Of a DNA stretch of 64,000 nucleotides, positions 24,640 through 32,628 are shown piece by piece. Under the pieces are notes generated by a model. It was not told where the DNA came from and did not search any database. It saw nothing but the letters and a program-made list of their open reading frames with translations. Source of the stretch: Candidatus Omnitrophota bacterium (GTDB lineage Bacteria; Hinthialibacterota; Hinthialibacteria; Hinthialibacterales; JAKPRU01); assembly GCA_029570205.1 (NCBI GenBank), contig JAKQSI010000034.1:54716-118715 (forward strand), written 5' to 3'. A program made the position numbers and the translations under genes. Each line of letters opens with the position of its first letter. Position 1 is the first letter of the stretch.

Positions 24640-25742
24640 TGATGCCTGATTCTCAGATAGGTTGCTACGGAACTGCTGCAAGCCGTTGGGCTGGGGTTGG
24701 CCCCTACTATGCGATGTTTCCGGTGAGTTTCGCGAATGAGGCGGTGAAGGAATACACAAAACCCGGTGATTGGGTTTTCGATCCGTTTGCTGGACGAGGT
24801 ACATCGCTTTTTGCTGCAGCTTCGCAAGGCCGCTTCGGTTTGGGGATTGAGATCAACCCTGTGGGTTGGGTTTACGGAAAGGCAAAGATCGAAACAGCTG
24901 AGCGCAAGGATGTCGAGGAACGAATCCGTTGGCTGGGCCAAAGGTCCGTGAACTATCGCGCTGATGCAAAGAGATTGCCCGAATTCTTCCACGCGTGCTT
25001 CTGTCCTAAAGTTGAGGAATTTCTTTTGGCTGCGCGGGAGTCGCTTGACTGGCGGCGCAAGAGAGCCGATTGGACAACGATGGCGTTACTCATGATTGAC
25101 CTGCACGGAAAACGGGACAGTGCATTGTCGAATCAGATGCGTCAGACGAAAGCAATGTCGCCTCAGTATGCGGTCGATTGGTGGAAGGAACGAAGTCTTG
25201 AGCCACCGGAGCGTGATCCTGTCGATTTCATGCTTAAAAAAGTTTCGTGGCGATATGCGATGGGGTGCTTGGGCTCAGGTTCAGGACACATTTACTTGGG
25301 AGATTGTCAATCCATTCTTGATCGCTGGAGAAATCGCCCCCCGAAAACAAAGGCAAGTCTCCTTCTCACTTCTCCTCCATATTACGGAGTGACGAATTAT
25401 TTCTATGACCAATGGCTGAGGCTATGGTTGCTCGGTGGCCCGGATAAGCCTTGTAGCCCAGGAGAACCCTGCAAACGCAAGTTTGAAAACAAGAAATACT
25501 ACATTGATATGTTGCGTCATGTGTTTGAAATGTCGGGATCAGTCCTGAGAGACGATGCCGTCGTGCTCATTCGAACCGACGCTCGACAGTTCACCAGAGA
25601 GGCGACAATTGAATCTCTTGAATTTGCTTTCCCGCAGAAAAAGTTGCGTAGTGAGAAATATTCACTGCCAGATTTCACCCAGACTACCTTGTTTGATCCA
25701 GGCTCAGAACCGAAAGGCGAGATTGATTTGGTAATGTGGTGA
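24636..25742 (+). CDS. DNA N4/N6 adenine-or-cytosine methyltransferase
   Basis: 368 residues. A motif X-like region is followed by AdoMet motif I, FDPFAGRGTSL (48-58). The catalytic motif IV, LLTSPPYYGVTNY, lies much later, at 244-256. Motif I before IV with about 190 residues between is the alpha-like order, and the TSPPY form is frequent in N4-cytosine enzymes. So this modifies DNA bases, probably marking self DNA for the HerA-NurA complex. Three ATG codons in a row (24636, 24639, 24642) overlap the nurA stop; AGAGG lies just upstream. No separate restriction endonuclease or specificity gene is present. The target sequence cannot be read. Confidence 0.85.
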   Translation: MMMPDSQIGCYGTAASRWAGVGPYYAMFPVSFANEAVKEYTKPGDWVFDPFAGRGTSLFAAASQGRFGLGIEINPVGWVYGKAKIETAERKDVEERIRWLGQRSVNYRADAKRLPEFFHACFCPKVEEFLLAARESLDWRRKRADWTTMALLMIDLHGKRDSALSNQMRQTKAMSPQYAVDWWKERSLEPPERDPVDFMLKKVSWRYAMGCLGSGSGHIYLGDCQSILDRWRNRPPKTKASLLLTSPPYYGVTNYFYDQWLRLWLLGGPDKPCSPGEPCKRKFENKKYYIDMLRHVFEMSGSVLRDDAVVLIRTDARQFTREATIESLEFAFPQKKLRSEKYSLPDFTQTTLFDPGSEPKGEIDLVMW

Positions 25743-25790
25743 ACGCTCTCGATACCTGATTTTTTTTGTCAACGGCCGAAGAGGACCGAA

Positions 25791-26006
25791 ATGAACGAGC
25801 ACAGATTTCCACCAAGCTGGGACGAAAAGCGAGTATGCGAGGTGCTTGCCCAACACGATTCACAGACGCGCGATGAGGCCGTTGCCGAGGACCAGGTCGG
25901 ATGCCGCAAAGACGGCTGCACATTTCGCTATGTCCGGGTAAGTGGCTTTCCTCTCCACTGGATGTCCCTTCAATCAAGGCAGATGTGTCCACACAAGAGA
26001 TTGTGA
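25791..26006 (+). CDS. Small acidic hypothetical protein, possibly a disrupted antitoxin-like gene
   Basis: 71 codons with a good ribosome site (GAGGA, five to six bases before ATG). The first half, PPSWDEKRVCEVLAQHDSQT then RDEAVAED, resembles a widespread small protein often found near toxin genes. The second half looks unrelated and cysteine-rich. In another frame the same DNA ends WLSSPLDVPSIKADVSTQEI, which looks more natural, so the gene may be frameshifted or a fusion of two remnants. It lies 48 bases after the methyltransferase and could be the last gene of that operon or debris of an older module. Confidence 0.35.
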   Translation: MNEHRFPPSWDEKRVCEVLAQHDSQTRDEAVAEDQVGCRKDGCTFRYVRVSGFPLHWMSLQSRQMCPHKRL

Positions 26007-26119
26007 AGTAAGCGTCCGGTGATATTCGGGTATCATGGAAGACGGATCGTGGGAGAAAGAAAAGGGGCGCGTGTTTTGCACCGCTCTACGTTTCGAATCT
26101 TTGTATCAGGCCAACCGGT

Positions 26120-26920
26120 CTATTTGGAATCGGTCTCGATTCTCTTCTCCAGGGCCTCGACACGTTTCCAGAGGTCAGGGAGCGAGTGAAACGAGTTGCG
26201 GCGTTGGCGGTATTCCTCGTAGCCACATCCGGGGTATCCATACACCAGTGCGCCCTCGGGAACTTCCTTGGTGATTCCCGCACAGGGAGCCAGGTGGGCG
26301 CCGGCCCCGACCACAAGATGGCCCACCATTCCCACCCCGTGACCCACAAACACATCGGACCCGATCCGGTTGCTTCCGCAAATCCCGACATGAGACTGAA
26401 TCACAGTGCGTTCCCCAATCGTGACGTTGTGGGCGACCTGCACAAGGCTTCCGATCACAGCCCCATTGTGGATGACTGTCTTGCCGAGAGTGGCACGATC
26501 CACGGTGGTGTTGGAACCGATCCGCACATCATCCCCGATCACCACATAACCGATCTGGGGAATCTTGCAGCGGTCTCCGTTGGTGTCCTTGGCATACCCG
26601 AATCCGTCGCTGCCAATGACGACACCGGCTTCCAGGACGGCCCGTTTGCCGATCTGAGTTCTTTCGCGAATGACACAATTTTGATAAATGATCGTGTTTT
26701 CCCCAATCATGCAATCTTCACCGATATAACACCCGCTGAAGATCCGGACGCCATCTTCAATGACAACGCCATCCGCGATAACAACATTTGCGTGAATTTG
26801 AACACCCCTGCCGAGGCTCACGTTTTTTGCCAGCACCGCGGCAGGGTGAATAGAAATGTCCCGATTCGAACTCTGCGATGAAACCTCTGCGACAGCCAAG
26901 TTTCCCTCTCGTCTTTTCAT
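26120..26920 (-). CDS. lpxD: LpxD-like N-acyltransferase lacking the N-terminal domain
   Basis: 266 residues of left-handed beta-helix hexapeptide repeats. The family motifs are present: VIGSDGFGYA (about 102-110), KIPQIGYVVIGDDVRIG, NTTVDRATLG, and the catalytic histidine segment VQVAHNVTIG (His164). LpxD adds the second 3-hydroxyacyl chain to UDP-glucosamine in lipid A synthesis, using acyl-ACP. Normal LpxD is about 340 residues with an N-terminal uridine-binding domain; here only about 20 loosely structured residues precede the helix. It may be a shortened LpxD, a second copy, or a relative acting on another nucleotide sugar. No lpx neighbours are present. Confidence 0.7.
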   Translation of the reverse strand: MKRREGNLAVAEVSSQSSNRDISIHPAAVLAKNVSLGRGVQIHANVVIADGVVIEDGVRIFSGCYIGEDCMIGENTIIYQNCVIRERTQIGKRAVLEAGVVIGSDGFGYAKDTNGDRCKIPQIGYVVIGDDVRIGSNTTVDRATLGKTVIHNGAVIGSLVQVAHNVTIGERTVIQSHVGICGSNRIGSDVFVGHGVGMVGHLVVGAGAHLAPCAGITKEVPEGALVYGYPGCGYEEYRQRRNSFHSLPDLWKRVEALEKRIETDSK

Positions 26921-27427
26921 TGCTTACATCCCCCGTCTGGGTTCGCCTGGCTGAGTTTCCGCACAGGCCGGTATGTCCCCTCATAACCTCTCAACATCAC
27001 CGCCTGCGAACGCAGGGAAGATGAATACTCATAAGACAGATAAGACACCTCCCGACTCCGCTGCATTTTCTCACAAGACAAAAAAAAGCAGTAGGAATCT
27101 GGTACAAACCTCTTCGCCGAAGCAGCGACTGTAAACCAGAACCTACTGATTCATGAAAGCGCTATACGCAAATTCTAACACGCAATTTGCATTCCAGCTT
27201 TCATCTGCTTCGGCAGCCTCGCTCTCTCTCCGCCCCAACGGACTTCAGAAGCCTCCCAAAGGCGTTCAATCTGAAGGAAATAAGGTCGATCCACTTTGGA
27301 AAGACCGAAACGAGAATAACACAAGAAATCCGGCGAAAAAACCCCAGGGTGCGGTATTTGTACCCAACTTTTTCAATTTTGTGGTATCTTTACCACACTT
27401 GGAGACAAGGGTCTCATTCGGCCAGAT
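26921..27427. other. 507-base noncoding gap with a long hairpin
   Basis: No credible gene on either strand. On the minus strand it separates murQ from lpxD. It contains the large hairpin-plus-T-run at 27072-27150, described separately, and a small perfect palindrome (TGTGGTA-TCTT-TACCACA, 27380-27397) just beyond the murQ stop. The roughly 230 bases between these two could be an untranslated tail or an unrecognised small RNA ending at the terminator. Its A/T content is higher than in the flanking genes. Confidence 0.4.
27072..27150 (-). terminator. Rho-independent terminator with a branched hairpin (minus strand)
   Basis: Read on the minus strand, CAGTAGG and TCTGGT on one side pair with ACCAGA and CCTACTG on the other. 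A small asymmetric internal loop interrupts the helix, and a 31-base cap contains an inner CTTCGGCGAAG hairpin. A run of eight T follows directly. It sits about 280 bases after murQ. It probably ends the radical SAM - rng - murQ transcript or an unrecognised small RNA, and insulates lpxD. Confidence 0.75.
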
Positions 27428-28351
27428 TTACGGATTTTTGGTCTTTTCAAGCGCTTGATAGACCATTTCATCGGCCTGTTCGAGGAGTTTTTTGGCATCT
27501 TCGCGATTTTTTTTGCACAAATACATCACGAGCGCTGTTTTGACGTGCATGTTGGCTTGAGTCAATAAATCTCCCGCCTGTTCGTACGTCAGATCGGTGA
27601 GGAGGGTGAGGATACGATGAGCGCGGTCACGCAGTTTGTTGCAGGTGGCGGTCAGGTCGACCATGAGGTTTTGATAGACCTTGCCGATGCGGATCATGGA
27701 AGTGGTTGTAATCATATTTAACACGAGTTTTGTTGCTGTTCCCGCTTTCATCCGGGTGGAGCCGGTGATGACCTCAGGGCCGACGAGCAGTTCGATGATG
27801 ACATCCGCCGGTCTGTTTTCCTGGGGAACGGGAGTGCAGGAGAGGAAGACGGTTCGTGCCCCCAGTTGTCGGGCCTCGTGCAAAGCGCCAAGGACGAAGG
27901 GGGTGACACTGGATGAGGCGATCCCCATGACAACATCCTTGGGGCCGACCTGTTTCTCGCGGATGGCGGCCGCCCCGTTTTCGGGATGATCCTCGGCGCC
28001 CTCGATGGCCCTGTGGAGGGCAGTATACCCGCCGGCAATGATTCCCTGGACCATTTCCGGGGATGTTCCAAACGTCGGGGGGCATTCTGCCGCATCCAGC
28101 ACCCCCAACCGTCCGCTGGTTCCCGCTCCCACATAGATCAGCCTGCCACCCTTTCGGAAAGCCTGCTCCACCAGTTCGACTGCCTGCTCGACTTGCGGGA
28201 GGGCCTCTCCGACGGCATCGACTGCGTTCCGATCCTCCTGGTGGATGAGTTCCAGGATTTCGCGAACGGATTTTCGGTCGATCTCCAGGGTATTCGGGTT
28301 GCGTTGTTCGGTCAGAAGGCCCGCCATTTTGCGGGAATAGGCCGTGGTCAT
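27428..28351 (-). CDS. murQ: N-acetylmuramic acid 6-phosphate etherase
   Basis: 307 residues, the usual length. The SIS domain shows the sugar-phosphate site GRLIYVGAGTSGRLGVLDAA and the downstream ASSSVTPFVLGAL and VGPEVITGSTRMKAGTATKL motifs typical of MurQ. It removes the lactyl ether of MurNAc-6-P to give GlcNAc-6-P in peptidoglycan recycling, in the cytoplasm. The ATG overlaps the stop of rng by four bases (ATGA). No MurNAc PTS or AnmK kinase is adjacent. Its presence in an RNA-processing operon is unusual. Confidence 0.93.
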   Translation of the reverse strand: MTTAYSRKMAGLLTEQRNPNTLEIDRKSVREILELIHQEDRNAVDAVGEALPQVEQAVELVEQAFRKGGRLIYVGAGTSGRLGVLDAAECPPTFGTSPEMVQGIIAGGYTALHRAIEGAEDHPENGAAAIREKQVGPKDVVMGIASSSVTPFVLGALHEARQLGARTVFLSCTPVPQENRPADVIIELLVGPEVITGSTRMKAGTATKLVLNMITTTSMIRIGKVYQNLMVDLTATCNKLRDRAHRILTLLTDLTYEQAGDLLTQANMHVKTALVMYLCKKNREDAKKLLEQADEMVYQALEKTKNP

Positions 28352-29865
28352 AGAACGTGGTCCTCTACGATCTGTTCGAAGTGGAGTTCCCGGTCAGCCA
28401 TGATTTCGATGCGGACCCCGTATCGTTTCTCCAAGCGTCCGATCTGTTCCTGAAAGCGTTCCTCGATTTGTTCGGCGACACGGGGATGGACCCGCAATTT
28501 CACAGGACCGTCGCACCCTGCCCGGCAAATCTCTTCAACAGTACGCAACGCCTTGATGGTCATGGATTCCGTGGAAAGGATGTACCCTTCCCGTTTGCAG
28601 TAGGGGCAGGGTTGGGTGATGGCTTTGTTCAGGCTTTTCCGGACCCGTTTGCGGGTCATCTGGAGCAGGCCCAGTTCGGTGAGTTCAAAGATATTCGCGC
28701 GGGAATGGTCTCGCCGCAGGCATTCGGTCAGGCGTTGGGTGACCTGTTCGCGATTGCCGGGAATGCGCATGTCGATAAAGTCGATGATGATAATCCCGCC
28801 GATGTCCCGAAGACGTATCTGTCGGGCGATTTCCGCGGCGGCCTCCATATTGGTCCGGTAGACCGTTTCCTCCAGGTTGCGTTTGCCGACATAGCGTCCC
28901 GTGTTGACATCAATGGTGGTAAGGGCCTCCGTTTCGTCGATCACGATATGTCCGCCGCAGGGGAGCCAAATCCGCCGGGATCGAAGGGCGCTAATTTCGG
29001 CCTCGATGCCCGCCGAGATGAACAGCGGTTCCTCATCGTTATACAGGGTGATGTGCGGCACGTACTCCGGAGCGAACTCCTGCACATATCGGAGGATTTC
29101 ATCGAACACTTCCTCCCCCTCGACGACCATTTCGATGAAATCGTCATCCAGGTAGTCGCGGACCAGGCGGGCCAGGAGGCCGGGACTGCTGTAGATCAGC
29201 ATCGGAGCATGACTATGCTCGTTGCGTTGATCGATTTCATTCCAGCGGTTGACCAGGGATTCGATATCCGTTCGGAGTTCCGTTTCGGACAATCCGCGCG
29301 CGGCGGTTCGGACAATCAGCCCCATACCGGCGGGGCCGATTTGTTCGGCGTAATGACGGAGCCGTTCGCGTTCTTCTTCCGCTTCGATTTTCCGGGAGAC
29401 GCCGACATGAGCGGAGTTCGGCAGGAGTACGGTATATCTTCCGGCCAGGGAGATATTGGTCGTGACTCGGCATCCTTTTGCGCCGATGGGTTCCTTGTAA
29501 AGCTGGACGAGGATTTCCTGGCCTTCTTTCAACAGGTCCGAAATGGTCGCAGGCGGGAGAGCCGGTTCTTCGGATTCCTCATCCTCCCCCATGATTTCCG
29601 GGTCGTCGAAAAGGTCACCGAAATCTTTGCGGGCGGGATACAAATCATTGACATAAAGAAAGGCGTTGCGCGGCAGCCCGATATCCACAAAAGCCGCCTC
29701 GATCCCCGGAACGATCGTGGTGACTCGGCCTTTGTAGATATTGCCCTGGTTGCGCTCCTGGGTTTTGCGTTCAAAAAAGTACTCAGCCAGTTTGGAGTTT
29801 TCAAAGATTGCAACTCGCGTTTCGTAATCGTCACAGGATACGAAGATTCGGCGTTCCGCTTTCAT
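28348..29865 (-). CDS. rng: Ribonuclease E/G family endoribonuclease
   Basis: 505 residues from the ATG at 29865, which has GAGG about eight bases upstream; the frame is open 12 codons further. The S1 RNA-binding domain lies at about 25-110 (NIYKGRVTTIVPGIEAAFVD). The catalytic DNase-I-like region has IDETEALTTIDVNTGRYVGK and IGGIIIIDFIDM, which hold the metal-binding aspartates. The zinc-link motif is QPCPYCKREG. The protein lacks the long RNase E scaffold tail, so it is of the RNase G size. It acts in rRNA maturation and mRNA decay. Start and stop both overlap neighbours by four bases, giving a tight three-gene operon. Confidence 0.92.
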   Translation of the reverse strand: MKAERRIFVSCDDYETRVAIFENSKLAEYFFERKTQERNQGNIYKGRVTTIVPGIEAAFVDIGLPRNAFLYVNDLYPARKDFGDLFDDPEIMGEDEESEEPALPPATISDLLKEGQEILVQLYKEPIGAKGCRVTTNISLAGRYTVLLPNSAHVGVSRKIEAEEERERLRHYAEQIGPAGMGLIVRTAARGLSETELRTDIESLVNRWNEIDQRNEHSHAPMLIYSSPGLLARLVRDYLDDDFIEMVVEGEEVFDEILRYVQEFAPEYVPHITLYNDEEPLFISAGIEAEISALRSRRIWLPCGGHIVIDETEALTTIDVNTGRYVGKRNLEETVYRTNMEAAAEIARQIRLRDIGGIIIIDFIDMRIPGNREQVTQRLTECLRRDHSRANIFELTELGLLQMTRKRVRKSLNKAITQPCPYCKREGYILSTESMTIKALRTVEEICRAGCDGPVKLRVHPRVAEQIEERFQEQIGRLEKRYGVRIEIMADRELHFEQIVEDHVL

Positions 29866-32348
29866 GCAAGTGACCTCAACGCCGCGATGATCGGCGTCCA
29901 ACGATCTCCATCTTTGCGAAGCTGATCGAGTCGTTCAATCCAGGAGGAGTGTGGAACCGCGCCTTGTTCCTGAAGATCGCTCAGGATTTTCCGGATTTGA
30001 GGCGGTTTCCCCTCGGAATGGACGACGATCAGGCGAACGGAGTTTTCTTCCCGGAGCCAGGAAGCGATGTGGAATTTCTGTTGTGTTTCCACGGATGGCT
30101 CCGTCAACTCGCCTCCCGCATCCTCCAAGCATATCCGTAACTCATCGGCGCGAATGATTGAACCGATTTTCGGCTCGTTCTTTTCGACCGGAACCGCGGC
30201 GATCCACTCAATACCTGCCGGGGAATGGGTGTTGAGATCTCCGCACAGTTTATCTTCCCGGCAGGGATAAATGGTGCTGATTTCGAGGTATTCGCCCCAG
30301 CTTTCCATTCCGACCGGCAAGGCCCCGGCGAAGGTGATTTTCGGGTGCGGGTGGAATCCATGTGAGAAGGCTAACGCAACACCCGCCCGCCGGAAAATGG
30401 CGTTCATGGTTTCCAGGAGATCGTGGTGGGACAGCCACGTTCCCGGGCCGTGTTTTGCGTATTTCAGCCGGTAGCGAAAGGTTCCTTCTTGCCGAGTGGG
30501 GGCCGGTTCCCGGGGAGGCGGTTGGTGAGCGGACGAGCGGATGGTGCGCACAGAGTCTCCGTCGCACACACCGCACACCCGGCAGCCATCCTGTCCGCAG
30601 TGATCGCTGGGCCGGTCCTCAAAGGTTCGCTGATATTCCTGCCAAAGATATTCCGGTCGGACCCCGATGTCAATCACGGACCAGGGGAGAAGGTCCTCGC
30701 GCCGGTAGGTCTTTTCGGCCAGGCTTTCCGGGTTCAATGCCATCTGTCGGAAAGCGTTCTGCCAGAGGTCCCAATGGAAACATTCGAACCATTCATCAAA
30801 CCGGCATCCGGCGCGGAAAGCCAGTTCAATTACACCCGCGAGACGGATATCCCCACGAGCCAGAATGGCCTCCAAAAGGCTTGGTTCGAGATTGTGAGTA
30901 GAGAGTTTAATTCCATTCTGTCGAAGGTCCGAACGCAGAATGCGGAGACGGTCCTTGCACACGGCTGCGGAAATCTGTCCGCACCATTGGTAAGGCGTAT
31001 GCGGTTTTGGGCAGAATGTCCCGATGGAGACATGGATGGTCCCCCGCCGCCAACCCTGCTCCCGGAGCATTCCACGGATTTTTCCGACAAGACGTCCGAT
31101 TCCGGCGATATCCTTCTCCGTTTCCGTGGGCAGGCCGATCATAAAGTAGAGTTTGAGGCTTTCCCAGTGCTTGCCCATGGCCTGGCGAATGGTGTCGAGA
31201 ATCGTGACGTCCGGGATGGCCTTGTTGACGGCGCGTCGGAGGCGTTCGGTTCCCGCTTCCGGCGCAAAGGTCAGTCCGCCGCCTCGCACCCGTTCCAGAT
31301 TGCGGGGGATTTCTTCGGCGAATCCATCCAGCCGCAGCGAGGGAAGGGAAATGGAAACCTGCCGATTTTCGCAATGATCCATGAGGGACGAGACGAGGTC
31401 CTGAATGCGGCTGTAATCTCCGGTCGAAAGCGAAAGAAGAGAGACCTCATCGTAGCCGGTGGAGTTTATGGCCCGCATGGCGTCCTCGATCAGTCGGGTT
31501 ACGGAACGTTCCCGGAGAGGGCGGTTGACAAAACCTGCCTGGCAGAATCGGCAACCCCGTGCGCATCCACGCATGATCTCCAGGGCAACCCGACGCTGAA
31601 CGATTCGAGCATTGGGGACCGGCTGATTAACGGGATACGGCTGACTGTCAAAGTTGATCAGGCGCTTGCGGACAGTGGAGCGCACGGCGGGGTACAGCGG
31701 GGGGCCGAAACAGAGTTCGCCGAGGCGGTTATGGATTAGGCTGTAAAGAGAGGGGACAAAGACACCCTCCAGTTTGGACAATTCCAGGAGAGTTTCGAGG
31801 CGCGAGCGGCAGCGTTCTTTTGACTCCAGGACAGAATCGGCGAGGTCCAGGACAGCCTCCTCGGCTTCTCCGATGACAAAAGCATCGACAAACGGGGACA
31901 TGGGCGCGGGATTGAACGCGCACGGCCCCCCCGCGATCACCAGGGGATGCGTCTCGTCGCGATCCCGACTGCACAGGGGAAGTGCGGCCAGGTCGAGCAG
32001 GAGGAGGGCATTTGTATAGGTCAACTCGTGCTGGAATGATATCCCGAGAATATCTGCCTGGGAGACCGGCAGGCCGGATTCCAGTGTGGTCAGCGTCTCG
32101 TTGCGCCGCCGCATCTGGGCTTCCCTGTCGGACCATGGTGCGAACGTTCGCTCACACCAGATGTCTTCCCGGCGGTTGATCACATCGTACAGGACATGCA
32201 GGCCGAGATAAGACATGCCGATTTCATACACATCCGGATAAGCGAGAACGAAGCGCAGGCGCGCGGCTGTTTTGTTGAGGACGGCATTCCACTCCCCACC
32301 GGCATACCGAACCGGTTTGAGAATCTCCAAAAGGTGTCTATTTTTCAT
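29862..32348 (-). CDS. TIGR03960-type radical SAM protein fused to a DUF2344 domain
   Basis: 828 residues. An N-terminal B12-binding-like domain precedes the radical SAM core with IMRGCARGCRFCQAGF (Cys262, 266, 269). After about residue 640 comes the DUF2344/TIGR03936 domain (FRYRLKYAKHGPGTWLSHHD ... HGFHPHPKITFAGALPVG). This fusion is a conserved family that very often precedes rng in bacterial genomes, so a role linked to RNA or ribosome processing is likely, though the reaction is not known to me. A zinc-like cluster CGQDGCRVCGVC (about 615-626) lies before DUF2344. It is the first gene of the operon with rng and murQ. Confidence 0.88.
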   Translation of the reverse strand: MKNRHLLEILKPVRYAGGEWNAVLNKTAARLRFVLAYPDVYEIGMSYLGLHVLYDVINRREDIWCERTFAPWSDREAQMRRRNETLTTLESGLPVSQADILGISFQHELTYTNALLLLDLAALPLCSRDRDETHPLVIAGGPCAFNPAPMSPFVDAFVIGEAEEAVLDLADSVLESKERCRSRLETLLELSKLEGVFVPSLYSLIHNRLGELCFGPPLYPAVRSTVRKRLINFDSQPYPVNQPVPNARIVQRRVALEIMRGCARGCRFCQAGFVNRPLRERSVTRLIEDAMRAINSTGYDEVSLLSLSTGDYSRIQDLVSSLMDHCENRQVSISLPSLRLDGFAEEIPRNLERVRGGGLTFAPEAGTERLRRAVNKAIPDVTILDTIRQAMGKHWESLKLYFMIGLPTETEKDIAGIGRLVGKIRGMLREQGWRRGTIHVSIGTFCPKPHTPYQWCGQISAAVCKDRLRILRSDLRQNGIKLSTHNLEPSLLEAILARGDIRLAGVIELAFRAGCRFDEWFECFHWDLWQNAFRQMALNPESLAEKTYRREDLLPWSVIDIGVRPEYLWQEYQRTFEDRPSDHCGQDGCRVCGVCDGDSVRTIRSSAHQPPPREPAPTRQEGTFRYRLKYAKHGPGTWLSHHDLLETMNAIFRRAGVALAFSHGFHPHPKITFAGALPVGMESWGEYLEISTIYPCREDKLCGDLNTHSPAGIEWIAAVPVEKNEPKIGSIIRADELRICLEDAGGELTEPSVETQQKFHIASWLREENSVRLIVVHSEGKPPQIRKILSDLQEQGAVPHSSWIERLDQLRKDGDRWTPIIAALRSLA

Positions 32349-32628
32349 TCAATGCTCCAGGGATTCTGTTGAGATCATTACTGTATCGCCGCAATCAATG
32401 CGGATACCAGTGGTTTTGTGCGTTCCCGGCTCAACTTCCGTTGCGCCCTGCCGATGCGGATATGGGATTCAATCTATCCTCCCCCAGGCGGAAGAGACAA
32501 AAACCTGCCATTGCGTGATACCGGTCTTATCGCTCAAGCGCCTGTTTCTTGACAAGCGCCATCGGAACCGAAACAATCGGATAAAGGCCGCCGGCGGTGG
32601 TCTGTCGGATCATTCTGAGGTTACGGTC

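Noticed and set aside
27089..27180. Cobalamin-riboswitch-like words on the plus strand (GGAATCTGGTACAAACC ... GACTGTAA ... CCTACTG)
   Set aside because: No plus-strand gene follows, conserved core bases are incomplete, and the same bases form a long terminator helix with T8 on the minus strand.
28357..29925. 522-codon plus-strand open frame opposite rng
   Set aside because: It is the antisense shadow of a secure RNase G gene; its translation has no family features and no ribosome site.
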